A stretch of DNA of 64,000 bases from Sesamum alatum. Lineage: Eukaryota > Streptophyta > Magnoliopsida > Lamiales > Pedaliaceae. Below, piece after piece: positions 11,153-22,895 of this stretch. Below the pieces are notes generated by a model that saw only the letters and a program-made list of their open reading frames with translations, did no database searches and had not been told where the DNA came from. The DNA lies in the NCBI GenBank assembly GCA_034509735.1, contig JACGWO010000012.1:3410001-3474000 (forward strand). Reading direction: 5' to 3'. A program made the position numbers and the translations under genes. Each line of letters starts with the position of its first letter. Within the stretch, counting starts at the first letter, position 1.

Positions 11153-14100
11153 TTAAAGCCAATTGCCCATATGCCTAATCCCATCTTCTCAAGATGTTGC
11201 ATATGAGCGCTCTGCGACATGGGCTTTGTCAGCGGGTCTGCTGTGTTGTCTGCCGAGTTGACTCGGTCCATCCGGACGTCACCTCTTCCTAACCATTTTC
11301 TCTAAGAAGATGGTAGCGTCTAAGAATGTGTTTGGAACGGCGATGAGATCTCGGTTCCTTTGCTTGCGCTATTGCGCCGTTGTTATCACAGAAGATGACA
11401 ACGGGCTCGGCGATACTAGGCACCACACCCAACTCTTAGATGTAGTTTCTCATCCAAACCGCTTCCTTAGCAGCTTCTGAAGCTGCTATGTATTCAGCCT
11501 CTGTGGTGCAGTCAGCAATGGTTGCTTGCTTGGAACTTTTCCAAGCTACTACTCCTCCATTGAGTTTGAATACGTACCCGATTGAGACTTGGCATCATCG
11601 TCATCAGACTGGAAACTAGCGTCGCTAAAGCCTTCCAGAATTAGTTCTCCATTGCCATAGACTAGGAACATTTCCTTAGTCCTCCTTAGGTACTTAAGGA
11701 TGCCCTTAACAGCATTCCAATGTGCCTCTCCTGCGCAGGACTGATATCTGCTTGTCACGCTCAAAGCGTACGCAATGTCAGGCCTAGTGCAGTGGACCGC
11801 ATATTGTAATGCTACTACGGGCAGAAGCATAGGGGGATGACCTTCATCCTTTCAAGTTCCTCATCAGTTTGTGGGGACTGTTTCTTGGATAACTTGATCC
11901 ATGCCTCATTGGAAGGAATCCTCGTTTGGAGTTGTCCATTCGATATCTCTTTAGGACTTTCTCCATATACGAGTTTTGGGTGAGTCCTAACATCCTTTTA
12001 GATCTGTCCCTGACGATCTGGATGCCTGGGATGTAGGAGGCTTCACCCAAATCCTTCATGGAAAACTGGGTTGACAACCATGCTTTTGTGTTTCCTAACA
12101 TTCTAACGTCATTACCATGAGCAGAATGTCATCCACATAACGCACTAGGAACACTATTGAGCTCCCACTGACCTTCCTTGTATACACAAGGGTCGGATTC
12201 GTTTTGATGAAGTCATAACCCCGTATTACTTCATCAAAGCGAATGTTCCAACTTCGGGAGGCTTGTTTGAGGCCATAGATGGACTTCTGGAGACGACAGA
12301 CTTTCTGTTCTTCTCCAGTGATCGTGGAACCCTGCGGCTGATCCATATAGATCTCTTCTTCAACGAAACCGTTGAGGAAGGCCGTTTTCACGTCCATCTG
12401 TCATATCTCATAGTCATACCATGCTGCTATGGCGAGCAGAATCCGAATGGACTTAGTCATGGCTACTGGCGAGTAGGTATCCTCAAAATCGACCCCGGGT
12501 CGTTGAGTGTATCCCTTAGCTACAAGCCTAGCCTTAAAGGTTGTGACTTCTCCATCAACGCCAAGTTTGCGCTTGTAGACCCACTTACAGTCGACTGGCT
12601 TAACATCTTTCGGTGGATCTACGAGACTCCAAAACTTGGTTCTCGCTCATGGAGTCCATTTCGGCTTTCATGGCCTCAAGCCAATTTCCCGGAGTCGATG
12701 TCAGACATCGCTTCTCCATATGTCTTAGGATCGTTATCTCCAAAAGATCGGTCGCTCCTAGAAAACCATATCTCACTGGAGGTCTGGACTCTCTAGTGGA
12801 CCTACGGAGAAGGGGAACGTCAGTGGTGACTGTGGGCGCTGACTGTGTCGGAGCCGGTGGTTCAGAACCGGGGCTGGCTGTTCCTGAGGCTGTCCTTCAT
12901 GCCTAGCATGTTGGACTCTCGAGGTTGGTCAGCTCTTCGGCTGTCTATCCTGAATCCTCTAAGTGAGGGTTCCGCGGCCTCCTCTGATGGCTGGATTCCA
13001 TCACTTGATTCCTCAAAAATCAGCTCATCAGGTTGGATATCCTCCGGGAAGCCTTGCTCCAAGAATACTGCAGTTCTTGAAACAAACACCTTTTGTTCCA
13101 AGGGGTCATAAAGTAATAACCCGCAGTTTCTTTAGGGTATCCAACGAACCTGCATAAGCTAGACCTAGATTCTAACTTATCTCCCACTAACCTCTTGACG
13201 TATGCGGGGCTACCCCACACTTTCAAGTAGTTGTAGGATGCAGGCTTGCCGTACCATATCTCATATGGCGTTTGGCTCAATGCACTAGTAGGCGCTAAAT
13301 TCAATAATTTGGCCGCGTCTCTAGTGCATAGCCCCAAAAACGATAAGGGCAATTTGTAAAACTCATCATGGACCGAACCATGTCCAACAGGGTTCGATTC
13401 CTCCTTTCAGAGACACCATTTAAACTGTGGTGTTCCTGGAGGTGTCCATTCTAATATTATACCATGTTCTTTTAGATAATCTAGGAACTCCGTACTAAGG
13501 TATTCACCGCCTCGGTCCGACCGTAGGATTTTAATTTTGCAGTTGGTCTGGTTCTCCACTTCAAAGTCTGAATTCTTTAAACCTCTCAAGAGCTTCAGAC
13601 TTGTACCTCATCAGGTAAACATAACCATACCGTGAATGATCATCGTGAAGGTTATGAAGTAGGAGAACCCACCTCGGGCCTGCGTCCTTAGTGGTCCACA
13701 TACGTCTGTATGGACCAAGTCCAACAGACCTGTGGCAAGCCTGCTTTGTCCTACAAAGGGCTTCTTGGTCATTTTCCCTCTTAGACAGGACTCACAAGTT
13801 GGTAGATCGCTCAAGTCCCCAACCTCTAGGTTCTTTGAGTCTACCAACCTTTTCATCCTATCTTGGGATATGTGACTTAGCCTAGCGTGCCATAGACGTG
13901 CGTTCCCGTTATTATCTAATTTTCGTTTGTGTTGTGCATTGAGGACGAAATTCGTTTGTTGCAAGATATAGAGTCCGTTATGCAATGTACTAAGTAGATG
14001 AGCAATTCCACACCTCATCAAATAAAAGCAATTTTTATTGATTCTAAACTCATAACCACTATTGTCCAACAATGGAATGGAAATGATGTTTTTAATCAAT

Positions 14101-15202
14101 ACTGGGTACAAAATAAACTTGCTCTAAATCTATGCTAATACTGTCACTAATCACTAGAGTGGCGGATCCTACTGCTTCTGCTGAGATGGCCTTGCCATTC
14201 CCAAGCTTCAGGATCATGTCCCGCTACCCAGTTTTCTGCTTCTTTTCAACACCTGCAGGTCATTGCAAATGTGAGCTCCACAGCCGGTATCTAATACCCA
14301 AGAGACAGAACTAGTGACCATATTAACCTCAATTACATATATACTTTGGTTCGAGAAGAGTTTGGGGCACTCTCTCTTCCAATGCCCTTTCTCACGGCAG
14401 TTGATACATATGTCATATGCCTTCGACTGTTGCTTGGAAACAACCTTTCCCTTTCCTTTGCCTTTCCCTTCTTTGGCAATGGGAACACTCTTAGTGTTCG
14501 TAGCTGCTTTGACGGCCTTTTCCTTCCCTTTCTTCTTCTTCCAACGTCCGACACCCTTGCCTTTCGTATTAGAAGTCGAAGCACCTCCAAACAATACCGA
14601 AGGCGTGGACTTCTTAGTCGTTGCCTGTATTGCACAACATATTGATCAACTCATGAATGCCCTTCTCAAGTGCGTTCATGTTGTAGTTGACGATAAATTG
14701 GTCAAAGGAGGGTGGGAGTGACTGAAGGATCACATGTATGTACGTTTCATTATCGAGACCTGCCTTTAGTCTTCGAGCTTTTCCACCAGGGTAAGCATTT
14801 TAACCCCGTGCTCTTGTACAGAGGATCCTTCTGTCATTTTCGTTCCAAAGAACGCCTTGGTCGCGACATACCTAGTATGCCGGTCCGGGACTGCATAGCA
14901 ATCCTTAAGGCGAGCGATGATGGAAGGGACATCGTCTAGCCTTTCATATTGCTTCTGAATATCATTGGTCATCGAAGCAAGTATGATGCTACGGACCTTC
15001 CGGTTATCCTTATGCCAAGTCTCGAACGTCTCACGTTCTTCTCGCGTGGATCCTTCCGGTAAGGTCCTAGGGAGAGGCTCGTCATGACGTAGCCTTGGTT
15101 CTCGTAATCTAGGACTATCCTGAGATTGCGCAACCAGTCGTTGTAGTTTGTTCCATTGAATTTGTTTGTCTCAAGAATGGTGGAAAGTGGGTTCTTAGAC
15201 AT
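11153..15202 (-). pseudogene. gag-pol: Element D gag-pol (copia), frameshifted
   Basis: The coding region is 4050 bp from ATG (15202, MSKNPLSTILETNKFNG) to TAA (11153) after MGNWL, about 1350 codons. In order: UBN2-type Gag; zinc knuckle CINCREKGHWKREC (about 14430); protease LDTGCGAH; pre-integrase zinc region with CESCLRGKM; integrase with HTD and RSDRGGEY; RT with intact YVDD (about 12135); RNase H ending near 11160. The frame is broken by a one-base loss early in gag, the loss at GSGT-stop inside the protease (about 14212), an extra T before the third integrase catalytic residue (about 13420) and a break just after YVDD (about 12097). No single full protein can be made. LTR divergence suggests it is older than E. 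Confidence 0.9.
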
Positions 15203-15646
15203 TTTAAAATCTACATTTTTAGAAAACAGTGCGCGATCAGCAGAAAATAAAAGACGGTGGTTTGATAAAATAATTAAATGCATGGACTTTAGTCATTTAA
15301 TCCTCCCACTATTTATACGAAAACACGGTACTCTCAAACGTGGTTTTCGGGAAATCCTTTCCAAGTGGGCTTGGGATCCACAGCGATTTTTCCCATACCC
15401 GCTTTTACGATTCGCATGGAAAAGATCCTATGGGAGGTATTCCATACCATTCTCGTTCCACGAGATTCCAAGATTATTGCCTCACCCTTTCACATGATCC
15501 CGAGGACTCCAAGCGAATCATGTTATTTGGGTGTTAGACCCAACCCAATCGACCGAGCCACGGACCCACTGGTACCCCCACGACTCGTGAGACAGGTAGC
15601 AGCAGCCCACTTTTCGTTCATGACATAATGCAGCTTTCTTCAAGTA

Positions 15647-15682
15647 CAATAACGTGCCACGACTCGTGAGACCACGTTATTG
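15647..15682. repeat. Leader stem-loop, 10-bp perfect stem (D)
   Basis: Arms CAATAACGTG and CACGTTATTG enclose the 16-base loop CCACGACTCGTGAGAC, which holds a smaller palindrome CACGA-C-TCGTG. The loop motif occurs again 69 bases away at 15578-15593 without the stem. The identical structure is in E (24372-24407), and worn forms are in C and B. Confidence 0.9.
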
Positions 15683-16711
15683 ACCTAAAGCAGCTTCCTC
15701 ACTATGCCATGGATTGGAAGACATGGACAAACTCCTGGAGTTCATGTCCACTTTGTCTAGGGTCTAATATTTAGACATTGGTCCAACCAATGTGAGAGTA
15801 AGTAATGACCGAGATCTCAAATAAATAAATATCTACACATACATCCATAATGCGTAAATAAACCATCCACAGCAGTTATACGATAAATAAACAACCCATT
15901 CATTCATCATCATAACCCACATGCAAAATTAAAGCCTAGCACGCCCCTGTTGGATGATCACGAGCCCGAATCCTATGCGACCCACTGAGCCCGCAGTGGA
16001 TCTATGGTCAATCTAGGGTTGGTCCTATTCTATTACATTAATAGTAACCCAATCATCATGCTGATGGGCCTTGGTCTCTTTTTCTCTTTCTTCACTTCAT
16101 GGAAAACTCCAAGGGGCCTCCCGTCTGGGCTCTCCATGTGGTCTTTCCTTCTTCTCCACCAATTACAAAAATAGAAACCTCACTCCTAGTTTACTCTCAT
16201 TACATATTAAAAAATAGAAACCCCAGCGAAAACCCGGGGGGAGTACATAAGGAGGGAGGTAGAATGCCTTATTATTCTAAGGCAACTAGAAAGAGAGAAG
16301 GAGAAAGCAGTAAAAGAGGCACACAGGCCCAACAGAAAATAAACCATACATCCGGTCTAGGGCTCGCGATCATCCATTTCCATCCAACACACATAATCAC
16401 ATGATCCAATCATATAATTACAAAATACCAACAACATATGATCTCCAATCATAAATATCCAAAATAATAAATGAATATGTGCACAACGTGTGAAAAATAA
16501 AACACAAAATATTGGTAATATTATTTTCTCGTTTTAGGAAAACCTTTCCTCATTATTTCAAGTAAAACAACCCCGGGATTCCAAATCCAATTTATTTTAC
16601 TCCTAAAATAATATCTTTAGAAAAATAGGCATAATTGAACCAAAAAATGATTTTTCAGAATTAATTCAAAATTAAAACTGAAAATAATTAAAAATATAAA
16701 AGAAAAAAACA

Positions 16712-16737
16712 CTGCTAGGGTTTTGAAACCCTAGCAG
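16712..16737. repeat. 26-bp palindrome beside the CpG block (D)
   Basis: CTGCTAGGGTTT, spacer TG, AAACCCTAGCAG: perfect 12-bp arms. The arms contain AAACCCTA, the plant telo-box sequence. E has the same structure with a one-base bulge (23334-23358). It lies at the gag-side edge of the CpG-rich block. Confidence 0.88.
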
Positions 16738-17075
16738 CAGCAGCTGCCGCCGGCAGCGGCCCGCCGGCACGCGCACAGGGCAGCAGGCTCAGCCTGCCGC
16801 CCTTGCGCGCGCGCAGGCTCCCCTGCCTTGCGCGCGCGCTGGCCTGCTGGCTGCCGGTCGTGCCATGCACAGTGCGCGCGCAGACGCGCACTGGGCACGC
16901 CTGCCGGGCGCGCGCGCGCAGACTCCTCCGTCTGCTCGCGCGCGTGCCTGGCGGCGCTGCCCCTGCGCGACCGGCTGGGCGGGCGCGCGCAGGCCTCCCT
17001 TGCCTGCGAGCGTCTGCCCTGCCGGCAGCGTACGGACTGCGCGCGGGCCAGCCCTCCCGGCTGGCCGGCTGCGTT
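16738..17075. repeat. CpG-rich block in D leader
   Basis: About 340 bp of very GC-rich sequence with long CG/GC alternations, in otherwise AT-rich DNA. Repeated phrases such as GCAGGCTCCCTTGC-like segments and CTGCCGGCGCGCGC occur. It matches E's block (22896-23333) in order, with indels. The open frames on both strands reflect the lack of A/T-rich stop codons. Confidence 0.85.
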
Positions 17076-17281
17076 GTTTCTCATTTTCCGTTCAATTTTC
17101 CACCCCGTTTCCCAAGAAAAACAGAAAAAAAATACCAACATTCAGAAATTCACATGAATTAAAAGCAATAAAACCAACATGCTTAAAATCAAGAAAAATC
17201 AAGATTTAATAAAAAACATGTCAATTTCACGTTTCATGCTTATAACGCACATAAAAAAACCCTAGGCCTATATACCGAACC

Positions 17282-17295
17282 GGACTCTGATACCA
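17282..17295 (-). other. Primer binding site of D (tRNA-iMet)
   Basis: Minus-strand TGGTATCAGAGTCC, one base from the 5' LTR end. It is complementary to the 3' end of plant initiator methionine tRNA, with one change from the TGGTATCAGAGCCC in E, C and B. Confidence 0.9.
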
Positions 17296-17296
17296 C

Positions 17297-18589
17297 TGAA
17301 AGAAATCGGTGGATCGTCCCGGGAATTGCACGAATGCGGAAGCGCGATAAAATTAAACATACAAAAAATAAAACATGCTTTTAATTTAAAAGAACACGCT
17401 CAAGGGGTGTGCCCTTGAGGTTCCCCGGCGTTCGGTGTATCTCATGATCATAAAGCATGTAAAGAAGTCATGGAGGCCATAGAGTTAAAAATTAAAGAGG
17501 AACGAAAAAGTAAAACGAGACCTACCCGTTGTCGTTTTCGTCTTCAACGGCTACTCGCGTTGTTCCTGTTTTGCACCGAGATCTCGTTCTTGAGACCCTC
17601 CAAATCGTGACACACGATCCACCCATGTATCTTGCACGTCGTGCTAGCAACGAACAAGTGTATAATTCTTGGATGGACGAATCAATAACACATTATCAAT
17701 TAACGGTATTGGTTCGTCTAAGTTCTAATGTTCCAAGAACAAAAAAGAACTAAAAAAATATTTTCTTCTTGGAGAGAGAGGGAGGGGCGGACGAGAGGTA
17801 TGGAGAGGGGAGAGTGTGTGTTTGTGTGTGTTTTTCAAGAATCATCATCCTTCAATTGTTGGAAGGTAGAGGTTTATATAGAGGAGGAGTTTAATCCTCT
17901 TTAAACTCCAACTCTAAGAACTCTATTTTTGACTAGGATTTTGACCTAGTCAAAGTCCTAGTCAAACTAGTGTTTGACCTAGTCAAACGAATCCTAGCCT
18001 TCCATCTCCCCTTTCCATCTCAACCGTTGATTTTAATTTAATGGAATATTTAAATCCTATTAAATATTCCAAAAGGCTAAAAGAATATATATAATATAAT
18101 AAATAAATATTATTATTTATTCTAAGCCCATTAAATCAACCCTTTTAATAAATCCTATTTATTAATTTAATTCCCTTTATCAAATAGAAGGAATTAATTT
18201 CTCCAAGAAAATATACGACCCGATTAAATCTAATTTAATCATTCCTTTACTCCAATATTTAATTCCAAATTAAATACCAAGTGTGTGTGGATAGTGTGTG
18301 ACTCTTTAGGTTCACCATTCAGCTAGACTTGGTCGGATTCCTAGAATCCGCCCGTTACCATGGGTGGCCATCTAGCAACGGCGCATGGCACTAGAGACTA
18401 GGTGAAATATTCGGGGATGAACATTTAGGCTCTAACAGCATACTTGTCCATCTATCTTCGATCTCATCACTTAGGGTCTAGGGCACGGAAAATGCAGGTA
18501 CCCATTTTGGACCTAAGTGTCGGTCTGTCCTTACTAAACGCCGCAAGGGAAACCTTTCCCTTCTGTTCAATTACTGTGGCCACAGATTT
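17297..18589 (-). mobile_element. Element D 5' LTR, segment 1 (R/U5 side)
   Basis: It matches 9156 onward in D's 3' LTR and ends where E is inserted. It resumes at 32925 after E and its TSD. The joined length is 1999 bp. It includes the U5 hairpin (17399-17419), the TATA box (17872-17883) and the W-box palindromes (about 17932-17988). Confidence 0.93.
18585..18589. repeat. Target-site duplication of element E (GATTT)
   Basis: GATTT at 18585-18589 and 32920-32924 directly abut E's TGTTAGAAT start and CTTTCA end. Removing E and one copy restores the D LTR text GGCCACAGATTT-AGGGACAAG, also seen uninterrupted at about 10437. Confidence 0.95.
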
Positions 18590-19898
18590 TGTTAGAATAG
18601 GTGACCATGTAAGCCAATTTTGGCAGGAATATGTAACCTATGTCTAGACAATTCTTTGGTATTTGATAAAACATTTATGAATAAAGAAGTGAAAATTCAT
18701 ATGGCAATACTTTGTTTACGTTCACTTATATCTGCATTTACATTTCTGTTCACTACGCAAACAAAGCCCATGGACTGAGTAACGATTTCGGGGACTGGGA
18801 CTACGCTTGGAGGTAGGTCCATGAAATCAGTCTCACCGAATCAGTCCGGAAATCTCTAAGTCAAGGAATCCCGAAAATGGGTACCGGGATTCCCTTTGAG
18901 ACTTGCACTAAGCATCTGCTGTCGTGTTTCATCGATGGGTGACGAAGGTCGTCTAAGCAGTGTTAGTGGGTCAGCATGCTAGGAAGCAGCTGACTGAGGT
19001 GACTCGCGGGAACTGTCTTACGGAGGACCTTGAGTATGGTCAGCAAGGTATGACGTGTATTCCCGGTTCCAACGGTACAGGCCAAGTCCTTTGACTTGAG
19101 GAACTGCTGAATTTACCTGTGCGTCAGGTCTGTATCTTAGATATGGTGAGAGATTGCCAAAATACTGTTGAGTAGTCATAAGCCATGTCTAGTGCAGCTC
19201 GGGTGCACAAAGTGACAGTAGTTTCCAAGAAAGGATTTGTCTCCTGTCAAAAGGTATTGACAGTTGAGTCTCATGTATGCTCTGTGTCTTGTCCCTGAAA
19301 TCTGTGGCCACAGTGACTGAACAGAGGGGAAAGGTTTCCCTTGCGGCGTTTAGTAAGGGCAGACCGACACTTAGGTCCAAAATGGGTACCTGCTTTTTCC
19401 GTGCCCTAGACTCTAAGTGATGAGACCGAAGACAGAAGGACAAGTGTACTGTTAGAGCCTAAATGTTCATCCCCGAATATTTCACCTAGTCTCTAGTGCC
19501 ATGGACCGTTGCTAGATGGCCACCCATGGTAACGGACGGATTCTAGAAATCCGACCAAGTCTAGCTGAATGGTGAACCTAAAGAGTCACACACTATCCAC
19601 ACACACTTAGTATTTAATTTGGAATTAAATATTGGAGTAAAGGAATGATTAAATTAGATTTAATCGGGTCCTATATTTTTTTGGAGAAATTAATTCCTTC
19701 TATTTGATAAAGGGAATTAAATTAATAAATAGGATTTATTAAAAGGGTTGATTTAATGGGCTTAGAATAAATAATAATATTTATTATATTATTATATTTA
19801 TTCTTTTAGCCTTTTGGAATATTTAATAGGATTTAAATATTCCATTAAATTAAAATCAACGGTTGAGATGGAAAGGGAAGATGGAAGGCTAGGATTCG

Positions 19899-19958
19899 TT
19901 TGACTAGGTCAAACACTAGTTTGACTAGGACTTTGACTAGGTCAAAATCCTAGTCAAA
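19899..19958. promoter_or_regulatory. Palindromic TTGAC (W-box-like) cluster in LTR U3
   Basis: The palindrome TTTGACTAGGTCAAA occurs twice (19899-19913 and 19932-19946), plus a TTTGACTAGG (19920-19929) and a TAGTCAAA (19951-19958). TTGAC is the core of the WRKY W-box, and the D and B LTRs carry the full TTGACC form. The cluster lies just upstream of the TATA box. It recurs at 32231-32290, 9780-9838, 26563-26621, 47757-47805 and 179-240. Confidence 0.7.
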
Positions 19959-20003
19959 TTAGATTACTTAGAGTTTGAGTTTAAAGAGGATTAAACTCTT
20001 CCT

Positions 20004-20013
20004 CTATATAAAC
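20004..20013 (+). promoter_or_regulatory. TATA box of E 5' LTR
   Basis: CTATATAAAC, followed after some 50 bases by a CA-repeat and CT-rich leader. The same box is at 32335-32344 (3' LTR) and 26666-26675 (solo LTR G). Confidence 0.8.
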
Positions 20014-20483
20014 CTCTAGCTTCCAACATTTGTAGGATGATGATTCTTGAAAAACACACACACAACACACACTCTCTCCTCTCCTCTCTCGTCCGCCCCT
20101 CTCTCTCTCTCACCAAGAAAATATTATTTTTCTTGTACTTTTGTTCTTGGAACAATTGAACTAAAGAAGATCGATCCCGTTAATTCATAACGCGTGGTTG
20201 ATCTATCCTCTCCAAAACAATACTTGTTCGTTGCTAGCACGACGTGCAAGAATACGTGGGTGGATCGTGTGTCACGATTTAGAGGATCTCAAGAACGAGG
20301 TCTTGGTGCAAAACGGGGAACAACGCGAGTAGCCGTTGAAGACGAAAACGACAACGGGTAGGTCTCGTTTTAAGATTTTCGTCCCTCTTTAATTTTCAAC
20401 TCTATGGCCTCCATGATTTCTTTATTTGTTTTATGATCATGAGATACGCCGAACGCCCGGGAACCTCAAGGGCACACCCCTTG

Positions 20484-22562
20484 TGTGACGCCCATAAATT
20501 TTTATACATAATTATGGGGTTAATTGGTAATTATTTAAGAAAATTTAGTTAATTAGTAGATATATTATAGATTAAATTGTGATCATATTAAGACTTGAAC
20601 GGAGTGAATTGGAGCTTTATATAATATTTGGAGCAAATTATATTAATTAAGAAATTAGAAAGGACGTAACGGGTATTTTTTGGAAAAGTTTATTAAAATT
20701 TAAAAAATAAAAAATAAAAAAAAGGGGGTTGGATAAAGATAGGTGCTGACGCACCCATCAGTTTACTTTTTATAAAAAAAAGCCATTAACCACACACAAT
20801 CCAAAACACACATACACAATCCAAGATTATGTTGCATTTCCGAAACAGGTAAATGGCATTTTATTCTTTTAATTATTATTAATTTATATAATTATATTAT
20901 TTAATAAGTGCATTTATTAAATGTTATTTATACTACTCAATTTAGTGTTTAATCAGAAAATTTTATGAATTTGAGTATTTATAATTAGTGCCTGGTTAAA
21001 TGTCTCAATTAAATTAGGGGTGTTATAATTAATAGCTTAAACTGCTTAATTTACTAGATTTAATAATTTCTACAATTAATTGGCTTAGTTTAATCGGGTT
21101 GAAAATTTTATTTGAGAAAATATTATAGAATTATATATGAAAATGTTATATTTACTAAAAATGAGTATGTTTTGGTGATAATTAAATCCAAAATGGTTAT
21201 TGAGAATGGTAGATATAATAAGATGAGGGGTTTAATGAAATATTGAGATATTGGTGAAAAATATATATAATTACTATTTAATATTTTATTTAGAAGTTAC
21301 GATACTTTTGGTGTGTTGATTATATGCATTATAACTTATTATAGGATAAGGGGGATAAGGTGAATGATTGAGCAACTCCCTACGTACAAGTAGATCGTTG
21401 TAAGTCGAGGTAAGTAAATAATTAGTGCTACTTATATATATATATATTCTTTATTTCTATTAGTGTGTACGTAAATAATTAGTATTATCTATATATGTTT
21501 CACTTCTTAGTGATATTACTTTTATGTGAGCCGATGATTCGTGCTAGCACTAATATATTTTGAATTGTACGAGTGGTTGATGATTACTTTGAATGATTAT
21601 GTAGTGAAAGTGAAATGAGGAAGATAGGCCATTGGTTGTTTGATACAGTGTTATGTGCTTGTACGTGAAAAATGTTGCTATGTGGTTTTATGTGGCTAGT
21701 TGGCTTACAAGAACGGTGATATGTGGAATCGAGGGAGTGATGGAAATTAAATGTAATTATGATATGAATACCCCTTGATGTTGTTGAATAGCCTATGTGG
21801 AAAAATGAAATGAAAAGAGCTATGATGCGATATGAAAGAACTATGATGCGATGTGAAAAGAGCTATGATGCGAAATGAAAGAGCTTTGATGTGAAATGAG
21901 ATTGATAAGCCTGTGTGGCATGCCAAGGGAATTCATGTATATATATGAATGAATAGTGAGGTTGAGTTGGTGGAGAAAAACACTATATCACCTTTCTGGT
22001 AAGCCAACTAGGAAAATACAAGTTTGATTGGTTATCGTGTTATGGGATAACTACGTGGAGAAATAAAATGAAATGTGCTTGATTAAGTTGATTAAATTAT
22101 ATACGTTGCTTGTTTTTTGCCTTGTTGATATAATTGAGGTGCGTGTATAGTGGTACCGGTTATTTACTTATTGAGTTGCAGGCTCATCCCTCTGCTAATA
22201 TTTTCAGGTGTAGATTTTGTTGTGCCTATTCACGACAACTAGGTCCACGGTTTGCATTCCAGTTAGGTCGGGCCAGTATGCAGTTTTTTCCTTATCATAA
22301 ATGGAAATAGAATTCACATTTTGGATTAAAAGCGAGAATAGCATGTGAACTAATTATAATAGTCCCATTTTTGTCGTACTTGATATATGTATATATGATC
22401 TTGTGGATGAGATATTAAATATTCTTGTTGTGATGATGAGACTATGTGTATATATACTCAATAGGGACTAGATTATGTGCCTAATTATACATATAATCAG
22501 GGTTTACATTAAGTGTGATATTTAGGGAAGATATAATCGTAGTGCCGTTAGAGGGTGCTACA
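20484..22562 (+). mobile_element. Solo LTR F, gypsy (chromovirus-like)
   Basis: 2079 bp starting TGTGACGCCCATAAATTT and ending GAGGGTGCTACA, flanked by CCTTG on both sides (20479-20483 and 22563-22567). TG...CA ends with a 5-bp duplication mark an integrase product. No primer site, coding frame or second LTR is present, so the internal part was lost by LTR-LTR recombination. The TGTGACGCCC start resembles Tekay/Del-type gypsy LTRs; that family call is inference. Orientation is taken from that start. Confidence 0.88.
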
Positions 22563-22567
22563 CCTTG

Positions 22568-22672
22568 AGCGTGTTCTTTTCAATTAAAAGCATGCCTTTT
22601 ATTTTTGTAAATTTATTTTTATCGCGCTTCCGCATTCGCGCAATTCCCGGGACGATCCACCGATTTCTTTCA
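22568..22672 (+). mobile_element. Element E 5' LTR, segment 2 (U5 end)
   Basis: It continues AGCGTGTTCTTTTC ... CGCGCTTCCGCATTCGCGC ... GATCCACCGATTTCTTTCA, identical in layout to 32815-32919. It ends one base before the primer site. Confidence 0.95.
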
Positions 22673-22673
22673 G

Positions 22674-22687
22674 TGGTATCAGAGCCC
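22674..22687 (+). other. Primer binding site of E (tRNA-iMet)
   Basis: TGGTATCAGAGCCC, one base after the LTR, complementary to the 3' end of initiator methionine tRNA. It fixes E's orientation and the 5' LTR boundary. Confidence 0.95.
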
Positions 22688-22895
22688 GGTTCGGTGTATA
22701 GGCCTAGGCTTTATATGCGTTATAAGCATGAAACGTGATATTGGCATGTTTTATATTTAAATCTTGATTGTTCTTGATTTTAAGCATGTCGATTTTATTG
22801 CTTTTAATTCGTGTGAATTTCTGAATGTTGGTATCTTTTTTCTGTTTTTCTTGGGAAACGGGGTGGAAAATTGAACGGAAAACGAGAAACGACGT

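Larger units (their letters stand above)
15203..17281 (-). other. Element D leader (between primer site and gag)
   Basis: A 2.1-kb untranslated leader in minus sense. From the primer site it holds a CpG-rich block (16735-17075), a 12-bp-arm palindrome (16712-16737), an AT-rich stretch, and near gag two copies of a CCACGACTCGTGAGAC motif (15578-15593 and in the hairpin 15647-15682). E's leader has the same order. No long credible open frame is present; those over the CpG-rich block reflect base composition. Confidence 0.8.
18590..20483 (+). mobile_element. Element E 5' LTR, segment 1
   Basis: It begins TGTTAGAATAGGTGACC and carries the whole U3, TATA box and most of R/U5. It is interrupted at 20484 inside the U5 hairpin by solo LTR F and resumes at 22568 (22563-22567 being the second TSD copy). 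Without F it is 1999 bp, against 1998 bp for the 3' LTR. Confidence 0.95.

Noticed and set aside
12263..13157. Open frames of up to 177 codons on the + strand across D pol (and antisense frames at 29175-29796)
   Set aside because: They are antisense shadows of the copia integrase-RT region, which is clearly coding on the other strand.
15578..15682. CRISPR-like or satellite array from the repeated CCACGACTCGTGAGAC motif
   Set aside because: Only two copies per leader, in a plant retrotransposon; better explained as a leader RNA element.
16712..16737. Interstitial telomere repeat
   Set aside because: There is a single AAACCCTA per arm, not a TTTAGGG array.
22674..22687. tRNA gene suggested by the TGGTATCAGAGCCC match
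   Set aside because: It is only the primer binding site complementary to the 3' end of the tRNA; no cloverleaf surrounds it.
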